64,000 bases of DNA from Rhabditophanes sp. KR3021 (GCA_963281155.1 CAUJLY010000003.1:3844001-3908000); one strand, 5' to 3'; counted from the first letter of the stretch, positions 1 to 11,414 are shown. Program-made: numbers and translations. The notes: generated by a model from the sequence alone, not told the origin.

Positions 1-68
1 TTTCCAGGATCCATTAGCTGCTCCTTGAGCTTGTCATAATCGCCAATAATTCCTTCCGATGAAGCCAT
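1..68 (-). CDS. First exon of an unidentified gene running off the window edge
   Basis: On the minus strand an ATG at 66-68 opens a frame that stays open to base 1 and begins MASSEGIIGDYDKLKEQLMD. Only about 22 residues are visible, so no family can be assigned. The short acidic/lysine-rich start looks like a cytosolic protein, not a secreted one. It could also be a chance open frame, because no splice site or domain supports it. Confidence 0.35.
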   Translation of the reverse strand, partial: MASSEGIIGDYDKLKEQLMDPG

Positions 69-392
69 GATAGTTTATTACAGATATAAATTATTTTATA
101 TTGTGCAAAACTTTTTACCAATCAACATTTAAATTTCTTGTTAAGATAATCCCAAGACAACTTAATGACCATAGTAAAAATATTCCAGTTATAGTACCGT
201 TGCAAGATGCTATCGTCCTGTCAACAAAATTCCTTATCAATCAACGTCAAACATACATTCTTTAAGAAACAAAATTTTAATCACGATTCTAATATGAATA
301 TTAGCAATTTGAGCAAGGTATTTAGCAAATGATGATTTAGCACATTTACACATTTGTTGGAACACATTTACACATTTATTTGGTGACTCACA

Positions 393-1702
393 ATGCCTTG
401 TTCGTCCATTTATATTTGCAATGAAGATGGGAAGAAAATGATGCACGTGTCTTTCAGAAGCGTGGTTAAAATTATCTAAGCAAATTTAGAATCCAGTTAC
501 TCAAATCAGACAACGAACCGCCAATACTTAATCTTGGAGATGGAATGTATTGTGTTTACATTAAAAAGAACCATATTATACTTGTAGCCTTTTTTTCTGG
601 AAATACCAATGTCATTATGTTGATCCAACTTTTGTATAAACTGATTGATGTTATTGTTTTGTCTTTCAATGGAATTAGTGAGACTTTGATATATAAAAAT
701 TATGTATATTTGACTGATCTTATAAGTGAAGCAATTACTTTGGATTTCCACAAATTACCGAAGCTACCGTCCTCGCCTCTTACATTAAATCAAATAAGAA
801 ACGATGCTCTGATGATGTATTGGCTCCCTAACTGTAACCAATCCAATTTCGTGGAGACTCCCAATATTACTCATATCGAAGATTACATTCATTTGACTTT
901 GCATGAAAATTAGATATGATTATAAATTCAGCTGGTGTTCCTGTAAACTATGCGGTTAAGGGATTTATCAACTTGAAAATTGCAATGACTGCAGAAAGCA
1001 ACATCAAAATTGCCTTATGTGACAAGTTTAGAAAGATGCTACAAAACAGATTTGTTGTCAATCATTCTGGATTTAATTTAGATATCATTTAGATGCACCA
1101 GTGCGTTAACATTGGACATTTTGATATAACAGGTGAATTTATGTTTGTTCTTCCTGAGGGAATTGTTACACTGGTCAATTATCAATTGACTCCCACCTGC
1201 GTTTTCAAGCCATACATAATGGTTTCATGCAACATTGTAAAGGAAGGATTTTGCAAATGTACATTCAATTTAACTTTAAGAACTCATTTTAGTTGTTACT
1301 CTATTGCTCGTGAAATCAAAATTAATGTTCCTTTGCCTGATAATGCTATAAATATGAAATCCAAATCGGAGATAGGATCAATTGCTCACAAGAAAGCAAC
1401 AAATTCGTTTGGATTCTAAAAAATATCCGGGAAACAAGACAGCAACATGTTCAGTTGATTTTTCATTCCCAACGATTGATAGTGAAGTGGATAAAGTCTT
1501 TAACAAGGTTATCGATGCCGAATTCTTGATGTACGTTCATCTTATATCCAATATCAAAGTAACTTAACTAAATATTACTTCATTTTTATATGCAAAATAC
1601 AATTTCCAGGTTATCAAGTTGGAATGCGTTGAAAACAATTATACTGAAATTGTTTGTTATTCAAAAACTACTGCTGGGTCATACACAATAAAATATCAAT
1701 AA
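393..1702 (+). pseudogene. AP-complex mu-adaptin (medium chain) pseudogene
   Basis: Seen: consecutive open segments line up in order with the clathrin-adaptor medium chain. Bases 393-475 resemble the N-terminal longin part (SSIYICNEDGKK). Bases 480-913 continue with IKKNHIILVAFFSGNTN and LLYKLIDVI. Bases 913-1700 resemble the mu-homology domain, with VNYAVKGFINLKIAM, then MHQCVNIG (compare FHQCVRL), EIKINVPLPDNA and, after a 52-bp intron near 1558-1609, a C-terminal beta strand. Frame changes occur near 476, 911 and 1400, and an in-frame TAG sits at 1090-1092. Known: mu subunits sort tyrosine-motif cargo in AP-1 or AP-2. Inferred: this is a decayed, fast-diverging paralogue; sequencing errors could explain some frame changes but not all of the divergence. 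Confidence 0.7.
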
Positions 1703-1875
1703 ACTAAAGTTAAAATTCGTATAACATTGTTAAATTTATGTGCTGATGTGAAAATTAATTTAATGATGTTCAAATATATGTACAATAAAGCTGAGATAGA
1801 TATTTAAACACTTTTATTATTTACAAAAATTGTGATATTAAGACACTGTGATGGGGTAGCAAATCTAATTTGTCA

Positions 1876-2797
1876 TCAAGCAAACTTCGGTGACGCACCA
1901 TATCTAACTTGATATTCATTGTCAGGCACATTTGTTGGCAAAACATAACCTTTCCCCTCAGCAGATAAAAAGGAAACCCCGTATTCGTTTAAATTGTACA
2001 TCATTAGTGTTTCTGCTTTCACTTCCTCACTGATATTTTTGTCCATTGAGTTGCGTTTAATAGATTCTGATAAAATCGCATTGTTTTTGCTAAAAGCGGG
2101 TATTCTATGTAATAGTCCATTACAAATCTGGCATCCCAGAGCACCATCATATCCGATAATATGACCCTCGTCATACGCTGGTTTGATTAAAACTTGTCTG
2201 ATTCCTTCCCCTTGAGTATTATATACATAAAGCTTCACGTTATTGCCCACATTATCTTGTATTAAATTTACAAAACCTTCAAAATCTCTGATTATCGTGT
2301 CGCTTCCAAGAATATAATCTGTGTCTGATTTTAATCCAGCTTCGTGTGCAGGGGAGCCTCTTTTAACATCCACTACATGGTATACATTTTGGGTTGCTTC
2401 TTCGAATGTGCAAAATTGCAAGACTGCACCCAGTTTTTCATTTGTCCCACAATTTCTCGGAACTAATTTTATTTGTCTCAGTGATTGAGTCTTAATACTG
2501 AAGACCGTCAATTGCAATGGCTGATTGAATACTCTTTTCAAGTGCATCTTTCAGAATATTATCGTCTTTTTCCTAGTAATTAGTCGTCAATAAAACGTCA
2601 TAAATAACTTACAATACGAACATTCGCGACACAAACAATAAAATCAACAAAAGGCTCTAAATGTGCCTCTTGGGCTGGTGTTTCCGATTGAACCTAAATA
2701 AAGAGTATTAAAAGAGTATACATTTGAAACTTGCCGTTATTACTCTGTAACCACATGATAAACCATTGAAAGAAGAGACACTTTCAGCATTGCCCAT
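1876..2797 (-). CDS. GORASP: Golgi reassembly stacking protein (GRASP), with one frameshift
   Basis: Exons on the minus strand are 2797-2735, 2693-2613 and 2572-1876. The protein starts MGNAESVSSFNGLSCGYR, matching the myristoylated MG start of GRASP55/65. It continues through the two GRASP PDZ-type domains (EPFVDFIVCVANV; SPAHEAGLKSDTDYILGSDT; LKLYVYNT-type strand KLYVYNTQGEG; GALGCQICNGLLHRIP). The family tethers Golgi cisternae and aids unconventional secretion. Intron 1 must use a GC donor (ACG|GCAAGT) to keep the family alignment. Exon 3 begins in one frame (DDNILKDALEKS) and continues in another (QPLQLTVFSIKTQ), so one indel lies near 2520-2545. The C-terminal SPR-like tail is short. 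It may be a functional gene with an assembly error or a recent pseudogene. Confidence 0.8.
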
Positions 2798-3310
2798 GGC
2801 ATATGTTGATTATGCACGTAGAATACTGATCTAAAATTTTATAAGCTTGCTTTTAAATAGGAACGACGTGTATCTTCTGGTCATATAAAAATATAATACC
2901 TCTTTTCCGTCTGAGATACGTCAGAGTAAAACTTTCACCTCTGATTGCACACGCTCTTGATTTGTTTGCAATCAACTGATTTTGATAAAAGTACCACCAC
3001 ATACAGATAAAATAGTATAAAGGTACAAAAGAATTTTTTGATATCAAAATATTTAGTGCATTAATTGGGTAATCAGAACATATTTATTTGTACTACATAC
3101 TTTTTGATAAGAATACAATAAAATAGTCATTTGAAAGAGATATAAAAACAAGTTTAACTTTTAACGGATTATTATTTAAATATATAATTTTTTAAACATA
3201 TTATATTATGACAATAAATAGGTATATAAATCTGTATGATAACATGATGTGTTAACTCGAGATGAACAACAATAACAATAATTATATTAATGTACTCTTA
3301 TAATTGAGAC
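2798..3310. other. Intergenic DNA between GRASP and the Quaking-like gene
   Basis: An AT-rich stretch of about 510 bp. A 64-codon minus-strand frame at 2853-3047 has no recognisable domain and no splice partners, and I treat it as chance. The part next to 3310 probably holds the 3' UTR of the Quaking-like gene. Confidence 0.5.
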
Positions 3311-5266
3311 CTAGTCGTGAGTTGGAGTGTTGAAGACGGATGGAGCTGGGTAATCAGACATGAATGGCGATGTCATCCCATTTGAAGATCCCATATGAAT
3401 GGATTGAAGGAGAGCTTCAAGGGTAGAGGAGTTGTAGTCAAAGCGATTTGGAGCAGCAGACATAGAGGGTCCTGATCTATCGGCCATTGTGTGTCCAGCA
3501 GAGGCAGGTGGGTTGCGGATTGGGGTTCCAAATGGTGAATTTCCGTACATTTGGCAAGACATGGTCCTATTTTGTCCTCTCATGGATGAGGGAGACAGCA
3601 TCGAAAGTGGAGGAAGGAGCCTTGGGTTGGAGATTGGGTACTTGTTGGTAGTAGCTGGTCTGTAAGTACCATTAATGATAGCTAGCTCCATCAACTGCTT
3701 TCTCTTAAGCTCGTCACTGCCCTCGGGAGCTGGAATAGTTAAATTTTATTAATATACTTCAATGTGTTTTTTAATACATTTTTTGGTCAAATTATATACA
3801 TTGCTTTTAAATTTAAATATCAGCTACGCATATTTAATGTCATGGCAATCATTTCAATTTTAAGTAAAGTGTGGTCCTCTTAGACGCTTAGCAAGGCATA
3901 CTCTTTCAAGCATTTTTGAAGGATCAATTCTAGAGCAATACTTTTCTTGCCAAATAAATTGAGTGGTACATTCTATTAAGTATAGCAATCAATATTATAT
4001 ATGTAATTTGAATATACCAATGGGTGTTTGGTGAGTTCAGTTCTGTTGGGAATCAGAAAAGTTTTAAGCCCCAAATTTAAATTACTTGAAACACTGTCTG
4101 GGAACGATCAAAAAACACAGAAGAATTTGGTAACAGCATTTTTAGCCTGGTTAAATGTTTGTTGGCTCTTGCAAACGAAAGAGTGAAAGCGGATATTATA
4201 CTCAGGAAAAACATTGCCATCATCGTGAATTAGTACTTGAATCTGGAACCTCCTACTCAGAACACATAGGAAATTATGTTTGCAGAGAATTGCGGGACTA
4301 TGAACAAGGCTAGAATGGTCTTCGATGCAAGAGCAATTGCTGAAACCAAATTTTAATTTTGTGTCTTTACTATAATTTTTAATATTGTCTTTCCATAGTC
4401 TTTAATTGACTATTTTAGTAAACTTTTTTACTTTTGTTCCATAAATTACCTAAAACAAAAAAAATTAGTTAAGGTCATTAAAGAGATCGATTTGCCTGGG
4501 ACAAGGAGCTTATCGACTTGCATCATGGCGTTCTTGATTTTGATGGCAGCTCTGTTAGGAGTGTCTTCGCATTGGATCAAGACATGAAGATCATCGTCTA
4601 GATGCTCCCAATTTGGCTTTCCACGATTGTTGTCCTCCTTCTTTCTGTCACGCATAGACCCCTTTCCCTAAAAACGAAACAGTTTTAAAATTGCTATCAA
4701 AAAGCTTTTTTAATGCACTTTGGATCAATAAAGGTAAGCAAGTTTTATTTTTGATGAACTTACCCTAACCATGACTTTGCAACTAGTCTCTTGTTCCAAT
4801 TGCTTAGCGGTCATTCCGCGTGGTCCTAGGATTCTTCCGACAAAGTTGTAGTCGGGATGTTCTTTCTTGGGGACATAAACCTTTTCTTGGACAATTGATA
4901 CGTCTCCTTCGGGTTCAGGAAGTTCAAGTTCAATGTTTGAAAAGTCACATTGAAAGAGACTCATTCGAACACGAGAAATTTCCTCATCCAACAATCTATC
5001 GACATTGGGGAAGTATTGAGGAAAGATGAGAAGTTGCTTTTTCTCTTTCAAAAGGGAGATCAAGTAGTCCATAGTGACATTTTGAGCTGGGGAATGATCC
5101 TTCAGCATATCCAAATCCGATCCATCAAAAGAGGATACAGATGAAGAACATTCCTTCTTGGGTGTAAGGAAGGTTGAGCACTAAAATGTAATTATTAATA
5201 AAAACCAAAAGCACAAACTAAACATACACAGTCTTCGTTTCTATTTTTTCTAATTTGTCTTTCCAT
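3311..5266 (-). CDS. QKI: STAR-family KH RNA-binding protein (Quaking / ASD-2 type)
   Basis: Exons on the minus strand are 5266-5228, 5180-4764, 4667-4496 and 3729-3311, keeping one frame throughout. The protein has an N-terminal region, a Qua1 dimerisation segment ([19 protein letters not shown]), a long KH domain ([20 protein letters not shown], then [20 protein letters not shown]) and a Qua2 segment ending [17 protein letters not shown] Pro/Ser/Met-rich tail follows. Known: STAR proteins bind ACUAAY-like RNA and control splicing, stability and translation. Intron 3 appears to use a GC donor (CCCAG|GCAAAT), needed to give [16 protein letters not shown]. The 766-bp intron 3 is much longer than its neighbours. 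ASD-2 and GLD-1 are the closest nematode candidates; the [13 protein letters not shown] block favours the Quaking/ASD-2 branch. Confidence 0.92.
3730..4495 (+). other. Large Quaking intron with weak antisense coding-like sequence
   Basis: The 766-bp intron contains, on the plus strand (antisense to the host), short open segments around 4080-4350 broken by stops. One reads [18 protein letters not shown] and another in a different frame reads [20 protein letters not shown]. Neither is identified. The first loosely recalls the C-terminal dimerisation region of hAT transposases, but too little matches to call it. Confidence 0.25.
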
Positions 5267-6099
5267 TATTATTAGCTGGCGATAGAGAACACTTACTAGA
5301 TCTTCAGTGGTTACTACTGATTAAACTATAAGCAAAAGAAGCATGAGTATGGAAGGCACGTTGCATGTAAATGAAAATATGTGGGACAAGAAATAAAAGT
5401 TAATGAACACGTTTAAAATAAGGGGAATGGTGGGGAGGGAGATGTCATTTAATAAAGTGATGACGACTTATTAAATGGTTCCTACAAGTGGTGATTTACG
5501 CAAGGTACATAGAGTCTTATTTGGAGGAATCATTTAAAAGTTTACCAATAATCAAGTTTAAGATCAAAGTCGATGCATTCATTTAGCTAACCATGTATCT
5601 ATTTTGACGGACCCTACAACTACGACCAAAAATACATGTTATGATGTCTTTTTGATGATGGTTTTTGATCAAAAAGATGATGGTCATATCAAATAAAAAG
5701 TAAACTATTGGTAGTGTGGATAGTGGCAGATGATGCTTGGGTACATACGCTAAGACCTTTTTCTTCCAGAATCATCTTTTTCAAAGGCAGAAAACTCTCG
5801 AACCTTTTGCTATCATCTTTTATAGTATGTACATACTACATTTTTGCACAAAAAAGAATACATCATAAAATTATGATTGCACATGGGTAAAAAAGACAAA
5901 GTTTGTTAAAAAATAATTAAAGGGAAGTGCATTAAAAATATTGAAAGTAATTTATTAATTAGTTAAAATTTAAAAACAAAAGGGATTATAAAATATTTAA
6001 AGAAGTTTATTATTATTTAGGATTTGAGAAAAATGAAGTGTAGAACATTTAAGAGAAGTTTATTAAAAAGTAGATTACAAAATATAATTAGTAATTAGT
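5267..6099. other. Intergenic region upstream of the Quaking-like gene
   Basis: About 830 bp without a supportable gene. It should contain the promoter and 5' UTR of the Quaking-like gene (start 5266) and the 3' UTR of the secreted gene ending at 6100. The only structure noticed is a perfect 10-bp inverted repeat, listed separately. Confidence 0.5.
5446..5477. repeat. Short inverted repeat (hairpin-capable)
   Basis: CATTTAATAA at 5446-5455 is the exact reverse complement of TTATTAAATG at 5468-5477, separated by 12 bases. It could form a hairpin or be a palindromic factor site 180-210 bp upstream of the Quaking-like ATG. In AT-rich DNA this could be chance. Confidence 0.35.
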
Positions 6100-6465
6100 T
6101 TAATTTTTTTTTTCCAATGAAACTGCTGGTGGTGCTACTGCGGAATTTGCGCCAACCATGATTTCGCCTTCGGTAGCATAAGTTCCATAATCTGCTTCCG
6201 TCACCTTAGGAATTACAAGTACACCTTTAAAGGAGTACGAAGCAGTTGTTGGAATTTTGTCGTTTCCATTTGTGGTAAATGAGGAACCCTTAATAGGGAA
6301 AAGATACTCTTTTTTGCCATTTCTTTCGCGGTAGATATATTTGAATTTACTTCCGAATTCAAACTCAAATTTTTCACCAAGAGCAACTTGAGCGACTGAC
6401 ATAGAAGCATAAGTTTGACCAATTACATAAATAGTCAATATAATAATCACAATATTCTTAAGCAT
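6100..6465 (-). CDS. Small secreted Ig-fold-like nematode protein
   Basis: A single-exon frame of 121 residues. It begins with a clear signal peptide (MLKNIVIIILTIYVIGQTYA) followed by a beta-rich domain. The segment VTEADYGTYA resembles the D-x-G-x-Y motif before the second cysteine of Ig domains, but the Cys is absent. So it is either an Ig-like fold lacking the disulphide or another small beta sandwich. The protein is probably secreted at 101 residues after cleavage. A related two-domain but broken gene lies at 11446-12203, where the cysteines are present (YYSCAA). Function unknown. Confidence 0.6.
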   Translation of the reverse strand: MLKNIVIIILTIYVIGQTYASMSVAQVALGEKFEFEFGSKFKYIYRERNGKKEYLFPIKGSSFTTNGNDKIPTTASYSFKGVLVIPKVTEADYGTYATEGEIMVGANSAVAPPAVSLEKKN

Positions 6466-6747
6466 TTTACTTTTGAAAAGATATTAAATTGATGAATGCT
6501 TTAAAAATGATGGTTTAAATACGATGACTCTCGACTTATCATTGCACAAATCAAATGTCAAGTATTGTCAAATAATGTCAAACACAAGGTCGGTTTTGTT
6601 CTACAAAACAAAATTGTTAAATGCTAAAAAACAAAAGCGCTAAATTTAACAAGTTGTGATAAAGACAAACAATTAGATACGATAATAACTATATTTTTAT
6701 CAAAAATAGATGTGTTTAAGATAAGGCTATATGTACAATGAAGTGAA

Positions 6748-8009
6748 TCACGTTAAGGTTATTCTGTTCATTATCTTCAAAATTGATATTTGATCCAATT
6801 TTCTCATGAGGATGCGGCAATGATTGCAAAGTGAGTCATTTTTACACAAACACCCTTCTTCAAAGAGCGAAATCAAGTGATCCTCGTTTGCAGAATCACC
6901 TATTGAACAATTACTCGTAACATTTTTAATTTTATCTTCTTCCCTATCTTTTAAAACAAGTCTAATGAATTTAACAAACAACCGAATATTTATTTTTAAA
7001 TCTGCTTTCAATACTTCATCAACCTTGTCCATAAATTCTTGACTTGTGTATACATTCATTTTCTTCACATCTTCTAATTCTTTTTCAAAATCATTGTGTC
7101 TAAGCATCACCAAATCGAACAACCTTGTAATATTGCTTGCATTGACGAAGTTGTGATTAATGGAAACAGTCAAATCCTATACAAATTGAAAATACAAGTG
7201 TGAGATGATTTAATCTGACTAACACTTACCAGGTTATGAACTTGGTGATATGTTCCAGATGGAACAAACATTACTTCGCCGGGATTTTGAATTACTTCGT
7301 ATACACCAGCTTCCTTCCACAAATGCTTTAAATCCCGTATGTCAGAAACAAATTCAAATTTGTTCACACTAAATAAAACCTAAAATGTTATTATCTAACA
7401 CTCGCAGACTCTATATTTAATTTTATAGGATATTTATAAATTGAATGTTATTAAGAACATTTATAAACTCACTTCTTTTCCTTTGGGAACAAAAAACCAT
7501 TGCTTCTTTCCACAAATATTGGCCGACCAACTATATGATTCTAAAACATCGCAATGAAATTTGGTCCATGTGCCAGCAGGTCCTATATAAGCAAATCTAT
7601 AACCCTCATCAAATGGATTAACTTCTTTATCTTCTGTCCAGGTCTCATTATTTATCCAATCAAAATTTAGTATCGAAAATAATTGATAAACAGGTTTTTG
7701 AGTCTCCGTTGCCCTTTGGAAATGCCAGTCTTTTAAATAAACAACTTTGTTCTGATGTAGCAAATCAACATATTCTTTAAATAACATTTCTTTGTATTCA
7801 TTCCCATCATTCATATCAACAGGAACTGTCAAATGACCATATTCTGTCAACAAATGCATCAAATTCAATTCCCCATTTTCTTTTACCCACTGTTGCCTTG
7901 CAGGCCATGAATCGGTATACCTTGATTCAAAGATACAGGGTTGATTGTGTACCATAAATTTGATGTATATTCTAATCATAGATTCCCCGTATTTGACTCT
8001 TTCAATCAT
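6748..8009 (-). CDS. JMJD4: JmjC-domain 2-oxoglutarate/Fe(II) oxygenase, JMJD4 type
   Basis: Minus-strand exons are 8009-7473, 7379-7230 and 7176-6748, in frame. The JmjC fold is shown by YIGPAGTWTKFHCDVLESYS (the H-x-D iron ligands are His and Asp in FHCD), SANICGKKQWFFVPKG and the distal ligand region FVPSGTYHQVHNL. JMJD4 hydroxylates a lysine in the release factor eRF1 and so supports translation termination. The C-terminal 140 residues include a Cys-rich patch (CLCKNDSLCNHC). The ATG directly follows a TTTAG acceptor, and the gene lies 128 bp downstream of DENR on the same strand, which fits trans-splicing in an operon. Confidence 0.88.
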
Positions 8010-8016
8010 CTAAATA
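8010..8016 (-). promoter_or_regulatory. Probable trans-splice acceptor at the JMJD4 start
   Basis: The minus-strand sequence reads TATTTAG directly followed by the ATG of JMJD4. No upstream coding exon is needed for JMJD4, so this AG is best explained as a spliced-leader addition site. A cis intron in the 5' UTR is the alternative. Confidence 0.5.
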
Positions 8017-8137
8017 AGTGCTGTTATTAGGTAAGATTATTTTACAAAATACAATTGAACAAACAAATAAACAGTACAAGGTTTTGTTAAATTAAATTTA
8101 TTTGAAATTTACGCACAAAAAGGATTTCAATTAGGTT

Positions 8138-10676
8138 CTAACGCTTGGCATCACCTAAAACAGTAAGTATTAATTTATGTTATTTAAGTAGTATGTATTC
8201 AATACATTTTTTATCGTATACTATAGTTGTAATTTTAAATGTTGTGTCAATTTAATGTTGTCAATTATATTTACCCAAAAGCATTCATGTAATAACATTT
8301 TAGCTTTTTCAGAGAAGAACCTGAAAAGAATCACTCCAGAAGGAGCTAGAGACCTCGATCTGAACTGAAGACACAATATTTGCCAAGAATCACGGCTTAT
8401 TACAACAAAGCAGTTAAGTGGACATTTTTGTTTGATTCAAAGCCGAAGGCAATGAACAAAGTTTTGACGATGGCAAAGAAATAGTTGTTTTAGAAAAACC
8501 CATTCCTCAAAAACAATTGCAGAAAACACTGAGGATATTTTGATAGAGTACTTTCAAAATGAAGTCACTAATTCTGACTCCGGCAAACCTTATCTTGACA
8601 TTACATATATCTCAAATGTTTCCAGGAAGAACCAAGCTTAATCTTTAGGATATTTTAAATGCTGATATAATAATGTAAATATTCATTTTTTTTAATTTAA
8701 TAAAAACTTACCAAGATCGTCAATATCGTCTTCGGTGATTTCCTTGAACTTGCCAGGAATGACATCAAATAAGTCATCCTTTACATCACCTGCAATGTCA
8801 TTAAAGATTAAGATAATATTAAAAATTAAATTTAAGTGGACTGCATATCAAAGTATCTTTAAGAGTTTTGCATATTTGAAATTTTTTGCCTTACCATATT
8901 TACGCGGAATGTATTTGAGGCCAAATTTAACGTTTATTAATCAATCTTTCTTATTTTAATTTGCTTAAGATTGCACCCATTTTGTGAGTTATTTGTATCT
9001 AAGAAGGCGGAAAGGAAATGATAGCAAGGCGGTCAAAAGAGGCACTCAAAAAATTTCTAGAGAAAAGAATAGAGGTAGCTTAGAAGTAGGTGAAAAGAAA
9101 ATCATCAAATCTAATGATGAGAACTTAGATAATGCAAGAGGGATTAACCATTCAATTGCTAGTAAGTTAGAATTGCACTAATTATACCTTAATCTCTTTA
9201 GAAAGCCTGTTATCAACTGGAGGAGGAAGTGAAATGCCAGAGTTGGTGAAAGCTGTAAAAAGTCATTGTGAGGATGTCAAACAAGTAATTTATTTCTATT
9301 TAGTTTGTCTATAATTTAAATACTTTTAAACTGTACTTGATAAATAAGACATGATTTCCTACTAATAACTGCGATTCAGGAGATAAAGGAAGGTGGAACC
9401 CCTAGTAAATCCTACTGCCAAAAAAGAACCTCACCAATTTCAAATCTCAGGTGTCAAATTTATTGATGAAAATTAAATGTGTTCAATTCAGTATTACAAT
9501 GCCAGAAGAAGATAAAGGTGAAAAAATTAAACCCAAACTGATTGAAGTTGTCAATTCATCACAAATTGGAAAGAGGCAAATTATCTAGGGCTTGATTATC
9601 TGGGTACGATCCCTGAACATATTAGAAATTATATGGTATATAATGTTTTTTTTACAAATTGGTTATTAGTACTTTGAACTCAGCTTTCGGAAAGTTAAGA
9701 TTAGTAATCCGAAAACATCTGCAATACGATCACGTTCAAAAGGATTTTATTAGGCTATTCCAAAGCAGGTTAAGATGAGTGAGTAAAGTTATTTAGAATC
9801 AATTATGATGTCAAGGCAAGTGATAAGAATTAAGACAATGGGAATATGAATGTTGTTTTAAGATTCATAACTTAAGGGAAAGAAGATGCCAGCTATTGAG
9901 TTCAACAGCAAAAAACAACTTCAGTGATAAGGAAAAGGTCTTTCATGAAATTTTTAAAACTAAGAAGAAACTTATTATTGGAAAAAAAATTTATCTTCCA
10001 AGAAGATTGGCGAGAACATCGAATGTACTCTCATCAGTCACTTTTGCCGTCAGCTCACAAACTTAGATTCTGGCAAGCCTTCATTTCCTTGCACAATTCA
10101 CATGTATTCAGAAGCAAGTAATGCTGTCGCTGAGTTAATTTTAAAACATTTTTCTATTTGTGAATCTTAGAGTATATTCTAACCCATTTTTAATAAATTA
10201 ATTATCTTTTTAACCGACCTTGAATCACGATTTCGTCCGTTCCAGTCACAGAAGAACCACATGCAAATCGGGAAGCAAAGAATTTAGCAGCAGCTTTAAG
10301 GTCAACACCATGAGTTCCAAGATTCTTAATGACTGTGGTCGACTTGTTTTTTCCACGTGGAGCTCTTTGAACCGTAATTTTCTTTGGTTCTTCCTTCATA
10401 ACCGACTTAATCTTGCTTCCTTTTCCACCACGTTTGGTATGTTTTTTGTCATCTTCTTCTCCTACTTCGGCTTCTCCCCCATTATCATCAATAATTGACA
10501 ATGACTCAAGGAGATGAGGCGCATTCTTAATGGCCCATGCCTTGCACTTTTCTGGTTTTGGACTGTATTCACAATATTCAAATGGCATAAAGCATTCTAA
10601 AATAACAAATTAGATTAGTAGAAACTTACTTACCTTTGCAGTATTCTACTTTAACAAAATTGGTAGTTTCACTCAT
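8138..10676 (-). CDS. DENR: Density-regulated protein (DENR), translation recycling/re-initiation factor
   Basis: Minus-strand exons are 10676-10634, 10596-10219, 8789-8712 and 8154-8138, giving a continuous 171-residue frame. The N-terminal zinc-binding part reads VEYCKECFMPFEYCEYSP. A charged linker leads to the SUI1 domain (KNLGTHGVDLKAAAKFFASR, CGSSVTGTDEIVIQG) and continues in exon 3 as DVKDDLFDVIPGKF. It ends LGDAKR. DENR pairs with MCT-1 to release deacylated tRNA from post-termination 40S subunits. Introns 2 (about 1.43 kb) and 3 (about 560 bp) are unusually long, and each holds an antisense GIY-YIG-family relic. The intron 2 donor (CAAG|GTCGGT) is weak but required by the alignment. 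Confidence 0.88.
8313..8641 (+). pseudogene. GIY-YIG-family relic, copy A (antisense in DENR intron 3)
   Basis: The plus strand carries a decayed frame ending AENTEDILIEYFQNEVTNSD then SGKPYLDI. This matches the C-terminal catalytic-Glu block of the family (compare copy G, AENIESILIDALRPRLTNSD). Upstream, out of frame, are traces of the middle region (KAVKWTFLFDSK). The GIY and YIG strands are not recognisable here. It lies wholly inside DENR intron 3 on the opposite strand. Confidence 0.65.
8970..10170 (+). pseudogene. GIY-YIG-family relic, copy B (antisense in DENR intron 2)
   Basis: The recognisable C-terminal part at 9925-10170 reads, across two frames, KTKKKLIIGKKIYLP, then IGENIECTLIS, QLTNLDSGKPSF and NAVAELILKH. 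These correspond block by block to the other copies. Bases 8970-9600 contain several charged open segments (for example LRRRKGNDSKAVKRG and ESLLSTGGGSEMPELVK) that may be the 5' exons of the same element but cannot be aligned with confidence. The whole stretch is inside DENR intron 2 and antisense to DENR. Confidence 0.55.
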
Positions 10677-10784
10677 GTTTCCTAGTAGTAAATAAACTTA
10701 TTTAATGAATAAATAGTTGAATAGCCGCGACTTCAATAACCTTGTTTTTGGAATTAAATGTCCTTCGGATTTTAGCCACACAGG

Positions 10785-11414
10785 ATGCGATTTAATTTGA
10801 GAAAATATTGTATTGTACTTTTAAATAATGCTCATAAACAAAAATACAAAAATTATTGGGAAAAGGTCGTACTTGTTCCGTATGTTTCAAAGCATGTTGA
10901 GTGCTATAATAATTGGATGCAAGATGCCGATTTAAGAGAACAAACTGATTCAGAACTATTAACTTTGGACGAAGAGTATGAAAATTGCAAATCATGGAGG
11001 GAGTCAAATGATAAAATTACGTTTATCTTACTTGCAGCAGATTTAAATGTATGTTTGCTAATTGAGTTACTGCTTAATATTATATGCTAGGAAATGATCG
11101 GAGATATAAACGGCTTTGTTCATGAAGATGGAATTGAATTGTCAGTCATGATTGCAAATAAGTCATACAGAGGCAAAGGATGTGCAAAAGAAGCTATTAA
11201 TTTGTTGATGAAATATTGCCAAATAATGTTAAATCAAAGCCGATTCTTCGCAATTATTAATAATGACAATGTCAGCAGTATTCAATTATTTGAGAAGATT
11301 GGCTTCGGTATTACATCAATTATGGAGGTGTTCAAGCAAACGAAATTGGCTTTAACTATTAATTATCAGATTCCTAGTATTTGTTTAGACTATTATGTTA
11401 ACGAAGATTTGTAA
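10785..11414 (+). CDS. NAT9: N-acetyltransferase 9 (GNAT family)
   Basis: Two exons, 10785-11048 and 11091-11414. After the start (MRFN, compare MRLN in the family) the protein contains KVVLVPYVSKHVECYNNWMQ, then SELLTLDEEYENCKSW and FILL. Exon 2 supplies the acetyl-CoA-binding GNAT core (MIGDINGF, IELSVMIANKSYRGKGCAKE with the R-x-x-G-x-G/A loop, NNDNVSSIQLFEKIGF). NAT9 is linked to tubulin acetylation and microtubule stability. About 20 extra residues after MRFNLRK are not typical; a small unremoved intron or a different start is possible. It is divergently transcribed from DENR, with 108 bp between the two ATGs. Confidence 0.85.

Noticed and set aside
237..446. Minus-strand 69-codon frame at the left end
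   Set aside because: It is the antisense shadow of the mu-adaptin relic start, with no domain of its own.
4080..4350. hAT transposase remnant in the Quaking intron
   Set aside because: Only one short segment loosely resembles the hAT C-terminus; no DDE or zinc-finger part and no terminal repeats are visible.
5661..5674. Palindrome TTTTTGATCAAAAA
   Set aside because: A short AT-rich palindrome in intergenic DNA with no paired element nearby; expected by chance.
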